Source: Purpureocillium takamizusanense (lineage: Eukaryota; Ascomycota; Sordariomycetes; Hypocreales; Ophiocordycipitaceae). Taken from it: a stretch of DNA of 64,000 nt. The DNA lies in assembly GCF_022605165.1 (NCBI RefSeq), contig NC_063069.1, forward strand, positions 2,294,001 through 2,358,000, written 5' to 3'. Of this stretch, positions 20,701 to 31,800 are shown piece after piece; the first letter of the stretch is position 1, and every line of letters starts with the position of its first letter. Under the pieces are notes generated by a model. That model was given only the letters and a program-made list of their open reading frames with translations, did no database searches and was not told the DNA's origin. The translations under genes and the position numbers were made by a program.

Positions 20701-21675
20701 CAAATGGACCGAGTGCGCTGGGCTGGATCAACAGCCTGGACTGACTGGGGACGCCCCGGAACTGCCCGGCCTGCCGCGCTACGTACGTACCTCACTTACA
20801 GGAACTTCGTAGTACCTAGGTACTAACCCACATGAGGATGACAGTGGGCACGGCGCGTGTGGCCCCTGCGTGCCCGCGGGCGTGCTTGGCCCCAGTCCCA
20901 TCGTCGCCATCATCGACGGTGAGAGGTGGTCGCCTCGCTGGCCTCAGAGTGCATGTCGTCACCCCCCCCCCCCTCCTGCGACTGCACCGCACCGCGCGCA
21001 ACGCACCCTGCGCCGTGGCCGCCGCTCGCCCGCCAAGGCGCCCAGCCAGTCAGGATCTCCTGGCCGCCATCCGGGGAGCAGGACGGATGGATGGATGGGC
21101 ATGGCTGGACAAATGCCTGGGGCGGCCAAGCCTGCAGGCGGGTGGAGGCGGCTCGGGGGCTAATCGTCTGGCTGTGAGGGGCCATCTGCGAGCACTGACA
21201 CGGACCCCGGAATCGATGTGAGGGAGCGAGAGTGCAGCACTAAAAAATGAGTGGGGCCCAAGCACATGAACGCCGGGCGCCTGGCCATCCGGGCTGGCAT
21301 TGGATCCATCAATCGTCACTCCAGGGCTGCCCTAAAACTTGACCTCAGCCCCCCAGGCACCGGCGGCCCGCGGCTCGGGCGCCTCAGGGATCAGGCGCCC
21401 AGAGGCAGTAGTACTGTATTAATATCAACCTTGAACCTATATCCATCGACGGTTTCTACAGCGGCCGCGCCAGAGAGACACATCTCACACGTGGATATAT
21501 ACTACGTACTGACGTTAGTACCTTGGTTGTATCTCTGCGAAGTGTACTTCGTATACCATCCTGACTCAATCACGGACCCCTCGCTACCCCAACAGCGCTT
21601 CGCCTCACGAGCGCAGGTACTGTGGCGACGGCACAGCGAGCGAGGCCATCCCACCCATTGCGGAGTCATGCCATC

Positions 21676-21706
21676 CCTTCCCTTTCCTTTCCTTTCCTTT
21701 CCTTCC
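21676..21706. repeat. CTTTC pentanucleotide microsatellite
   Basis: About five CTTTC units in intergenic DNA, a strictly pyrimidine strand. Confidence 0.8.
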
Positions 21707-22348
21707 GTCCCATCCCGCCATGAGCGCGCACCGAATCACATGGATCGGGCCGCCGCCAAGCGACGCGCACATCGGATCACGGCGATACGGCACTCACCGT
21801 CGTGTGTCTGCAGAGCAGCCGCTGCAGCGTCGCTTCAAGCCACTGACCCTCCTCCGTAGTTACGTAGTCATGGCACAAGAAGTCTTTGGAGTCGTGCAGA
21901 TCCCCCGCGGCAGAAACGCGCCTGCGAGACGCACCCGCCGCCGACCGCCCTGCCCTCCTCCTCCATGCGCGCCCCGGGAGTCGGGCGTTTTGGCCCCAGC
22001 ACCCAACCGTGCCCCTGGTCACCGCCCGGCCGGGCCCCTGCATCCTGGGCTTGATCCAGGGCTCCTTCGCCTCCCTGGGTTGCCGCTGGTCGGCCCCAAC
22101 CGTCTCCACATCCCGGCGCGCTTCGGCAACGCAAAGCCTTCATTCATGAGGGTTCGCATACATATACAGTATATGCTCGGTCGCATCGACAACACCCAGC
22201 CACGCATACCTCGCCACGACCGTTGACGCCCACAACCACTCGTCGTCCTCCCCTCGAGCGGCCACGGATGACAGTCCGCGAGTGAGCGACCGACGACGGT
22301 GAGGTTGCAGGACAGACATGCACTCACTCGCGCACCTCGTCTTCGCCC

Positions 22349-22387
22349 ATCCATTCATCCATTAATCCATCCATCCATCCATCCGTC
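22349..22387. repeat. ATCC tetranucleotide microsatellite (interrupted)
   Basis: Imperfect ATCC array, the reverse complement of the GGAT array 1.65 kb to the left. Confidence 0.8.
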
Positions 22388-22608
22388 CGCGCGCCCGCCA
22401 TTCGACCGCATCACGCCGTGTCACCCTCGCGGATCCGTTCCTGTCGCCGCCTCCGCTCGCATGCTGCGTGAAACACTGCTCTTTTGTCACCGATCGGATC
22501 CCTCGAAGCGAAGCCCGTGGCCCGTCCTCGCCATCACGAGCATCCAGGCGAGCGGCTCGCCCCACGGTCCGGTGCTTCTCACGCGCCCTGACGCCGCCAA
22601 AACGGCCT

Positions 22609-23031
22609 TCACCGCTCCCGGGCTCCAGCATCTATCAGCACCGGTGCAATCGCTTCACGCTTAGCCCCGCCGTTCTCAGGCGGTGAGGCGCGCATCATGT
22701 ATATATGAAGTAGATGTGAGCGAGTCCGGGTTGTTGCAGGTGCAGGTTCGGCTGCGGCCTCTGGTTCGCCTAGGTCCCCCCGGCGAAGGCGAGTCAGTAT
22801 CTGAGCCATGACCGTTGCTTGCATTCCAACGAGACCATTCGCTACCACAGACTGTGACGCCCCGTCTACGTTCAGGAAGCCGATCGCAGTGTTGTGCGTC
22901 TCTTGGGTAGCACGCTCCGCTCCGGTGGTCAGACACTGACGCAACGCAGCTACGTTGCCGATGTCGTGCGAGCTCCCCTCCAACTCGGCCTGCCGGCTCT
23001 GCATGATCCCCCCGCTTATCGTGGGCTGCAT
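22609..23031 (-). CDS. Hypothetical protein, weak candidate
   Basis: Not recognised. From the ATG at 23031 an open frame of 140 residues runs to 22609, and the same frame stays open about 240 bases further upstream without an ATG. The part GNVAALRQCLTTGAERA and on to VVANGLVGMQATVMAQ has a helix-like, protein-like composition. The tail is Pro/Thr/Arg-rich. There is no signal peptide and no domain. It could be the last exon of a spliced gene or chance. Confidence 0.22.
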   Translation of the reverse strand: MQPTISGGIMQSRQAELEGSSHDIGNVAALRQCLTTGAERATQETHNTAIGFLNVDGASQSVVANGLVGMQATVMAQILTRLRRGDLGEPEAAAEPAPATTRTRSHLLHIYMMRASPPENGGAKREAIAPVLIDAGARER

Positions 23032-23720
23032 GTGTGAACCTTTTTCATTGGTCGTCACGACGCGACTATACCGAATGGTCCAGAGACGTTCCGCCACCAC
23101 TAAGACCCATGGCTCCACGGCCTTCCTTTCGCAGTGCTTGGGCACGATACAGTATACCAGTTCAATTGTGAAGGCTTCACTAGCTGAAGCAATATATCGG
23201 ATGTCTTGACAATGATGTCGCCGAGAAACAGCGTCCTTCCACAACCGGGAGTCTCTCAGAGAGTAAAAGATCACTTGCGCGGAAAAAGGAGCTCATGCAC
23301 GCGCGACTGCTTCAATCAACGTTATATGCCTCTAGCGACTCTTGTGCCCTTCCTCTCATCCGCACCTATTCGCTTTCTTCGCTTTCGCCCTTGCTGTACG
23401 GTTAAGGAGCGTGAGCGTCAACAAAGCTGACCCTGCGCTTATAGCATCACTTCGACCCTGAGCGAGCGCCGTCCGCTGATTACCTTGGCCTACGCTCATC
23501 GCTTTTGCCGCGTCTTAAAGCGGCACACCATGCTGGTCAATAGGCTTTGCATGTTCTGCTTGCGAACGATACTCATCAACGATTCACGTAGCTGTCGCAG
23601 TCAGGTTATACTTCGAACCGCTTCTCAAGCACACTGTTGTATCATCGCGAATCATACCTGCAATCGTGTCTATCGCCGCCATCGCCAGTTATGACGCCCC
23701 AGTCACACAGCCCTGGACAT

Positions 23721-23951
23721 TCAATGACCGGAGACAGAGACCAGACACATCTGCTCATCCGTCCGACACCCGGGGAGTAACCGTAAGTCATAGTTCACTC
23801 CGTCTCCATCGTAAACGTAGTCATTTACTAGGGACAATTCGACAGAAGAGGTACGCCAGGCGAGTGCCATGCCACATTCGGAATCTTCAAGCGATGGCGT
23901 TATAGTGATGAATGGACAGATTTCGTTGTCAGGGGCACAAAACCAAAGCAT
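23721..23951 (-). CDS. Hypothetical short ORF, weak candidate
   Basis: A 76-codon ATG-to-stop frame in the A/T-richer patch. It has five cysteines, and its middle (VNDYVYDGDGVNYDLRLLPG) looks more protein-like than neighbouring frames. There is no signal peptide, no family and no firm splice partners. An opposite-strand frame with an intron-like GTAAGT donor overlaps, so even the strand is uncertain. Confidence 0.15.
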   Translation of the reverse strand: MLWFCAPDNEICPFITITPSLEDSECGMALAWRTSSVELSLVNDYVYDGDGVNYDLRLLPGCRTDEQMCLVSVSGH

Positions 23952-25011
23952 CCGAGTGTTCGACCAATGCGCTCATGGATTCCAACTTGGCAGCGGGCGC
24001 TCTTTACGCATATTCGCGAGCCCCAATACCTCTTTACTCTGCAGGTCTGTGTTCAATATCAACCACATGCACGTCAATTCTACAACATGAGAGTAGACCA
24101 AGACATTATGGCCCACCTATGGACTGGACCGCCGCAGGGCACCACGAGCAGAAGCCATGCACAGCAAAGGACGCGATCAAGAAAGGCGACAAGCTAAAGA
24201 CGCATTTACTACGGGTGGTTCAATCCTTCCTACAGAAATTCACGCCAGCGAAGAACCCAGAAACGGAGAAAGGTGGCTATAAGAGGGATGTGGCAGCAAG
24301 CCTTCATCGTGGGCAATGTAGACTCAAGAAAGCCCAAATTTTGACGCTATGGCTATCGGATCCATCGTATCTAATGTGAAGACAAAATCGGTCTATTCAA
24401 TCACCATGAAGCTGTTTTGGGGCGAGATGAGTAGCAATTGAGCACGAGTATGTGATCCGGCTGGTTGAGCGGGGAGGTTCAGCCGGAAAAGGCATGCATT
24501 AGCATCAGGCCTTCTTCATCAAAACACTACAACGATCCACAATCTTAGCCGACGTAATATTGAAGCCTCAAAGGTCACAAACTATGACTATTCAAAGTTG
24601 AGCAAGCCGCTCAACGCAGGGTAGGCCAGAGTCGTCCCGTCGCAGCCACCCTAGACCAGGGCTGGGGGACCAGGCCGCCTGATCCACGTGCGGCCGGCTC
24701 CCTAGCGTCAGGGGAAACCGAGCCTCATCAACCCATCGCCATTACTCGTGCTCTCTAAAGGCCGATCCTTCGATCCCATCCCAAGCTGCCCGAAGCGTTC
24801 GCCGTGGATGTCAATCTGTGACGGCAGTTGACTACGACATCCATCGTTGCCGAGACCTGCTTCGCGAAACACCACGGATTGACATCACCGTCGCCAGCTG
24901 GCCAACGGACCAACGACAACGCGAGCGCACAACGACGTGCACCCTCACCTCCGGAGCAGCAGCACCAGCGGGCAGCCACGGCCACCACACCGAAGTGTCT
25001 GTCAAACCGTC

Positions 25012-26177
25012 ATGGGCTCTTCGGATATCCCTCCGCCGTCGGCCCCGGCGTGGCTCGTCCCAGCATCGACGGCGCTGCTCGGCTCAGGCGTCGTCTGCTG
25101 GCTGGCCTGCTATGTCCTCATGACACGCCGCTCGCTGGCCACAAACGCGACGCCCATCCCCCTCATCCCACTCGGCATCAACCTCGCGTGGGAGGTCGTT
25201 TACGCTCTCTACGTGACTGAGGCGCCCCTCGAGCTGGCCGGCTTCGGCCTATGGTTGGCGTTCGACGTGCCCGTGCTCTACGCCACGCTGAAGACGGCGC
25301 CCCGATCTTTCGCGGCCGCCCCGCTGGTGGCTCGCAATGCCGGCAAGCTGCTCGCCGTCGTCTTCGTCTTCGGGCTCGCCAGCAACGCGCTCTTCGCCTG
25401 GTGGTGGCTCGCCGAGCCGCACCGCGGCCACGGGCTCAAGTGGGGCAAGTTTTGGAACGGCCTCGATGCTCGTGACACGACGGAGCTCGCCTGGTGGTCT
25501 GCGGGCGTGGCGCAGCTGGCCATGAGTGTCGGCGCGCTGGCGATGCTGGTTCAGCGAGGTCACTCTGGTGGTCAGAGTTATGCAATCTGGTGAGTGGCTC
25601 CCCTGCTGGCCCGATATCTCGATATTCAATCCCTCTCCCCCCGTCATTCGATTATTCGAGGGGGGGTGTCCCGACCAACCACTTGCGCGCGGGCCGCGGG
25701 CAAACATCCGGCGGTCCGAGATACTTTGTGTCCCCGTGCCTCTGGCTCGCGACGGAGCATCCGAGTGGAGTTGACGGACCCGACCGAACGGTTCTCATGT
25801 CGCCCACTCGGCCCGTCTCTCAGCAAAGGTGCTGAATGTTGTCTCTTTCACGCGAACAAACGTTCCTCCGCTCGACTTTGGGGGGACCAGAGACTGATTG
25901 TTTCCTCACGCGCAGGCTGTGTCGATTCGCCGGGACGCAGTTGGGCCTCCCCGGGCCGTGCGTCCTGCTCTGGTGGTACTGGCCTGAGGCCCACGGCTTC
26001 GTCTTGCACCCGCTCTCCATCATCATTGTGGGCACGTCCGTCGCCTGCGATGTGGCGTACCCCTTCGTCCTCGCGCACGTACGCAAGACGGAGAGGCTGT
26101 TGCCTGACGGGACCGTCGTCGCCGGGGACGTTGCGAGGGATGGCAGCCACGAGGCTCGCCACAGGAAGCGAGATTGA
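25012..26177 (+). CDS. PaxB/Pyr4-like integral membrane protein (terpene cyclase family)
   Basis: Two exons (25012-25589 and 25916-26177) join within a Trp codon to 279 residues. The family comprises small multi-helix membrane proteins, including the meroterpenoid cyclase Pyr4 and the indole-diterpene cyclases PaxB/AtmB, acting on epoxidised prenyl substrates in internal membranes. Family marks: INLAWEVVYALY, with Glu61 matching the catalytic Glu63 of Pyr4; WLAFDVPVLYATLK; ELAWWSAGVAQLAMSVGAL; and GGQSYAIW across the splice. The last are HPLSIIIVGTSVACD, whose Asp238 sits where Pyr4 has its second acid, and YPFVLAHVRKTE. About seven hydrophobic segments are visible. The intron of 326 bases is long for this genome. 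No prenyltransferase, synthase or epoxidase gene is nearby, so a cluster role is unsupported. Confidence 0.85.
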
Positions 26178-28460
26178 GAAAGCCTTCCTGCGACGAACCC
26201 CGTTTCCTCCGGAGAATATCGACAAGTGTGTCAATGTCGATATTGTTCCCATCCCCATTTCAGCTCAGCCCTGGCCGGGGAAAAGCGCACCCCCCCTCTC
26301 TTGGACAGTGCGTCGTCCACGACATGAACCCACCTCACTCACACCCCCTCCCCTTTCGAAAGTCTCCTTCTGCTCAGCCCGTCGTTCTCGTTGGCCCATG
26401 TCTAGCAAAAAGCTCATGGAATTCGACATTGCGATTCGATCTCAAGCGCCATACCACGACGATTGAGATCGCGTTGGACCTCCGTCTGTCAATCAACCTG
26501 AGAGCCCGCAGGGGCGCACGCGCAGCAACCTGCAGCCTTTCCACGTGTGCGACGTCCAATCGCCCATCGAGATGGACAAGAGTCCTGTCGCACTGAGACA
26601 GGGCCGGCGGGTATGTGGACGAGGCGGCCCTCCCCTGGATGGAGTCGCTTTTGCCTGCAAAGCACCAGACCCGTCCGCCCCCAACAACCCAAGAGTGGCG
26701 CGTGGCCTGTCGGGACCGAGCCGGGCAGCGGCGGGCACGCAAGGCCAGAGGATTTATGCCATATTTCTTTCGTTCCGTTGCGGGTCGATGGACGTTGCTA
26801 GCCAGCCTGCATGATGCTTTACCTCGTGCCACTTCTAATACTACATACTTTACTTCGTAACGCGTTAGGGAGGGTTTACTCTTGTCGGACCACTGGCGTC
26901 TGGTGTATTGTATGCTGTGCTTCGCACATGGATCGTGCTCTGTAACACGACGCAGTGTGACGGTGACAGGGCTTAAAGCCTCTCCCGACGCGCGACGACC
27001 ACCTTTAAGTTTACAAGCTTCAACGGCTCATTGCCGCGGAGCCAGTGGCTGTACGGATCGACCCGTGCGCTTGAGGAGAGGGATCACCCGTGCAACCCAG
27101 GCTAATTTGTCTGCGCATGATGGTGTCTGAGCCGCATGGCAACGAGCCTGCTCCGCTCCAAAAAAAAAACCGCCGACGTGGGGCATCTTCGCCTTCAGGG
27201 TCCAGGCCCTGCATCGCGGCGTTGTGAGAACTGACGGGCAGTGCGAGGCAGGTCGAATTCGGGGTTTAAGCTTTCTGTCGCGTATGCACCGCGAACCTGC
27301 CGCCGTGTGCCCTCCCTCTTCGGGCAGTGCCAACGGTGAGGGTGAGCTGAAAATGGGACACCGAACGAGGCGTGAGACGTTGGGACTTTGCGACAAGGCC
27401 GCGGGGGTCTCGGTGCCGAGACGGTCTGCAACAGAGGAGGGGGGGGGGGGGCAAGTCCCCAGTGCGAGAGTGGGAAAAATTAAAATGGTTCCCGTTTCAA
27501 TACTTCCGCTATAGAGTAGTTAGTAGACACCCATAGTCCGTCAGTCGACCTTGCCGACTGGCACTGCCGAGACGGTTAGGATGATGATGGGGGCTGCTGT
27601 CGTTATTGGCGTCGGCGTCGGCGGCGGGCGTGAGGCTGCCCGTCCGCGCGCCCCCGGTCTGGCGAATTGCTGCTTGCTGCAGCGCAGGGAACGCGAGCGA
27701 GCGAACGAGCAAGCGAGTGGATGACAGAGCATGTGCGAAATGCGAGGCTGATTGATGTTGGTGGTGGTGGTGGTGGCAGCATTTAACCCACGTCGCCGAT
27801 CATCGTGCTTCTCCCTCTCCGTCTCGGATCCTCGCTCGAACCAGGGGGGGAGGAGTGCAAACATAGCTAAGCTTTGCTCGACCGGGATAGAGGCAACCGG
27901 CCTTCTTGCCGCCGCCACCGCCGCCGCCAGCAGGGCAAGGCCGAGCTGCCTCCAGGGATATGTAGTTAGAGAGCAACACCCCAAATGCGGGAGGAAAATG
28001 TGATGTGCAAAAAAAGGCAACGCCGAACCAACGACCAGCCCAAGAGGGAACCGGGCAGGACCGTCGTCACCTGACGGACAATGGATGCAAGCCAACTATA
28101 TGTGACTGGATGGGCTCCGCGGTCGGACTCAGTTCAAAACGGTGAGGGACTGAAACCATACCAGACCCTTACGGCTGGCCGGACTGGCCCGTGCTTGCCA
28201 TCAGCCCTCCCCTCATGATTTGGAAGAGGCCAAAGGAGTTGATTGAGTAGAGTTGAGTCGAGTCGAGTGCTTTCGTCAGGGGGCCGGGGGGAGAGGGGAG
28301 GGGGGTAAAGGCGTCTGGGGGTGTCAGTGTTGGTTTGTTGTTGGTGGAAGGGGCATAACCAATAACCCCCGGAACGTCTGGAGAAACGAGGGCCTGCCGT
28401 GTAGGAAAAGGTGCGATCGACAGCCCGCTTCTTCTTCCCGGAGCGGCGGCGGCGGCAAGT

Positions 28461-28470
28461 GGATAAAACA
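28461..28470 (+). promoter_or_regulatory. TATA-like element of the candidate gene at 28543
   Basis: GGATAAAACA followed by a CT-rich, CATC-rich leader of about 75 bases before the ATG. Suggestive only. Confidence 0.2.
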
Positions 28471-28542
28471 CCCTGTCTGGTTCATCGTAATCACATCATT
28501 CTCTTCATCATTTACCTTTGGGGTCTTCCAAATCATTTCATC

Positions 28543-28828
28543 ATGGGACGCACCGCCCCCCTCCCTTCGGTGTCCCACACTGGCAACGCCAAGTCCTGGT
28601 CTCACAAAGATGGCGCCATCGTTGGTTGTGTCAACAAGTTGTGTGCTTTTTGGGAGATAACGCGCGTCGGCACCTCAGACAGAGTGAGTAAGTGCACACA
28701 ACCCAGACAAGGGGGTTGACTACGCTTTTGTAGGCATATTTATCACGCAGATTGTCGTCTTCGCTACCCTGTGTTGGCGTGTGTATGTATGTACGTCCGC
28801 CAGACAGCAGCGAGGCAGAGGGGGGTGA
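28543..28828 (+). CDS. Candidate two-exon small protein in the gene desert
   Basis: Not recognised. Exon 1 28543-28687 begins ATGGGACGC in good context (ATCATGG). It ends at a GTAAGT donor, and a 46-base intron with a TTGAC branch-like site and a TTTTGTAG acceptor leads to exon 2 28734-28828. The joined frame gives 79 residues with a hydrophobic C-terminal stretch (SIFITQIVVFATLCW) that could be a membrane anchor. The leader is C/T-rich and a TATA-like word precedes it. The case rests on splice signals and frame only. Confidence 0.27.
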
Positions 28829-31800
28829 GGCATGGGGTCGATCTTGACCCGGTGAATCGGCGCCTGGTGCTGCTGGCAAGTGAGATTCTTGTGGAATGTT
28901 GTATCAAGTTTCGCCTTTCCTCGGACACGGGAAATGCGCGAGTGCCGAGTTTCCCGTACGAAGTGCTCACTATGCTGCAAAGTAATGCATCGTTGTTGGT
29001 TGGCCCAAGCGTCAATCCAACAAAGAGCCATCATTCGCTAACTACGTGTGTACGAAATGTGCACAGCAGGCCGCAAGCTAATACTTCCATTATATACTCG
29101 GTAAACGTGTTGGGTATTAGATGGGTCGATGCTCCTACCCTGCCGTGTGCCGCGCCTCTGGCTGCATATCGCCATGTAGGACATTGAAGTCAAGCGGAAG
29201 GACTGATGCAGTCGTCTTTCTCGTGTTTGCACTGCAGGATTTGGCATATCACGATGGGCAGAAATAAAGAATAAAAAATCTCATAATAAGATGCCAAAGG
29301 TTGTAAATGGTTCGCATGTCTGGATACGTTCGATTAGCATGGTGATTTTGGCGACTAACTGTGGTCTAAATGGAGTGAACGCTCGCCCTCGACCGCGGAC
29401 ACGGGTTTGCACCTTCGCCGGCCGCAAGCTTGCAGTGCTATGTGTCGGCGTTATTGACGTGGTATGAGCCATGGTAATCCGGCCTGTGCAACGTGAGGAT
29501 TGCTGGGGCGAGATGCCGCTACATGTTTAAGTCTTGCTCTGACAAATCGCAGGGCGGGGGGGCATGGATCTGGTTCAGATACTGCATCTCGAAGTCTCAG
29601 CTTATATGGACGACACTCCATTACTGAGCCTTTGCGCGAAACAAGACCATGGAAACATCGGAAGATGGCGCAACTGAACAGAAACAATATACGGGTTACG
29701 TTCTTCACAAACTTGGTCAACATGCGAGACGTTTCTTACATGCTGGTCAGGGACCCGAGGTATACGAATAAGTGCCCAACGTGTATGTGGCTTATGAAAG
29801 TAGAGGCATCTGGACTCGTCCAACTGCCGTCAAGTGCCAGCGTGCCACCAAGCGCCGGACTGGAGCCTTTGCAGCACCGCCAATCAATTTCATGAGCTCA
29901 CCTCGTATGCGCATACAAGGATATATCCCCGGATAATGATTCTCGATGCATGCCGTCTGGATAGTGCACGTCGATCGGATTGAAGTCCTTGGCGGCGCGT
30001 TGCTAACATGCATCCTGGCGAATGGGAATAGGAACAACATTGAAGCCGCACGGCGGACCACACGCGCGTCAACCCACCTGCAAGTAGTTGCAAACAGCTA
30101 ACCATGAAGCGCAACTGCCTTCTCCTACAAGCATACTTACCGTACATATGCTCGAGCGTGCAGACGGACACACATGTTTCTGCGTTCAGTCGTCAGGCCA
30201 TTCCGCCATGTCATTTTTCTTTCCTGCCACGTGTTTGTAGCTGTTTGTCATACCACCAACAAGGCTGTGTGAGTGGCGTGTTGGTCGGGTACCGGGATGA
30301 TGCCGTGCAGCAGGGATCGACATGATTCAACGGTTTTTTTTCTTTGGTGTGCCTGTCTGGTAGGACCACAGAAACATTGAAGGGTCCATGGCGGTCCAAT
30401 TCCAGTCAATTTTTATTTCAACGAGGGCCGGCGCACCAACAACATCGCAGACGCGCGGGTAGCACTCAATAGCTTACTCGAGATGCAGTTGGTGGCTGCG
30501 AGGCGGGAGGGCAAAAGGTGTTTTGTGCAAAACCCCAAATGAAGCGAAGGGATGTTGGTGCCCTGATGTTGTTCCTGAGGGACGATGAGTGGTATTGACT
30601 GGGTTCAGTGTCTCCGCTAGGATAAGCCGAGGCGGTCTCGTGAGCCGTCATGTAGTCCTATGTCATGGGCCCGTAAGTGGAGGTTTCGTACGTGGCCCTC
30701 GTGATTGATTCCACGCGGCGGAGCCCTGTGCAATGCCTCTGCAATAAAAGGGGTAAATCGAGGGCAAACACTTCGTATGTCCAACGCTGACGCTTAACAA
30801 CAGCAAGACGTTAGTTATGCCACTCAATATGCACATGTAATGCCGTGTTCATCGTATTGCGGAAGGTGAATAAGCACCCTGCAGCGCCAACAGAGACGTC
30901 TTTCTCTGCACGCCCGAATAGAGGAAGCAGGTTAGGTGAGGAACTGCCTGCCCCGTGCGGGTCAAGAGTGCCGCCTACCCAGTTGGCGGTGACCAAAAGT
31001 GTCACTGGTCATATTGCAGCCTCAAAAGTTGCAGGCCCATGAGCTCATGTCCCTCGGACAGTGGTTGCGTCTCGTGCTTCGGCATTACACACAACACACC
31101 AACACGAGTGCCTGCATATCGAGCCTATGCACAACCCACCCCCGATGATGGATGGCAATGGACGTCGTCTCTCATGGATGACGCCGTAACTTAGGCAGTG
31201 CATGCAAGGGCGCAAGTAAGCGCGGACGACTCTTCATGTTGACGAGCAGCATGCACTGTTTCTAGAGTGCCGGAGAGCGTGGCCCCCTTTTCCATGACAA
31301 CTCCCGGGGCTGTGACAGAATGTCATCGGGACCTGCCGACAGGAAGAGACTTTGCAATGCGTCGCACGTGCATGACACATAGGCACCTGCAATCACGAGC
31401 CCGAGTCCAGGGGAGCAAGGGGCCTCGACCGTCGGTGACCTTTTTGGTGCAGGGCTGGTGCTCGTTGCGTACCCTTCTCGGTTGCCTGCCGGTGCACACT
31501 CATAATCTACACGCCCGAGCATTAGTAACGGCAATAGATAGGAGGGGAGGATTTCGGGGAAAGCAACTCGGCAGCAGGCCGGCAAACACCGCCCCGTTTC
31601 TAAACGGCCAGGGAACATTCCATGCTCCGTCAGAGACGGTCAACCATGGCGGCGGCGCCCAACAGCCCCGTTGGCTGTGTTCGTAACTGACAGGCGTTGA
31701 TGTGGACACGCCAAGCAGCACGCATCGTTGCCGTTGGATTGATCGTGCATAAAAGGCCGTCGTGGGGTGGGGGGGAGGGTGGAGTAAATAGTTCCAAGGT

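Larger units (their letters stand above)
20040..25011. other. 5 kb intergenic region with microsatellites and weak ORFs
   Basis: It starts with the long Rxt3 leader (a GGA tract at 20541-20564) and includes GGAT repeats at 20677-20700, a CTTTC tract at 21676-21706 and ATCC repeats at 22349-22387. From about 22.7 to 24.6 kb the base composition shifts toward A+T. Two weak minus-strand candidates are listed separately at 22609 and 23721. The right end is the leader of the cyclase-like gene. No recognised family. Confidence 0.4.
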
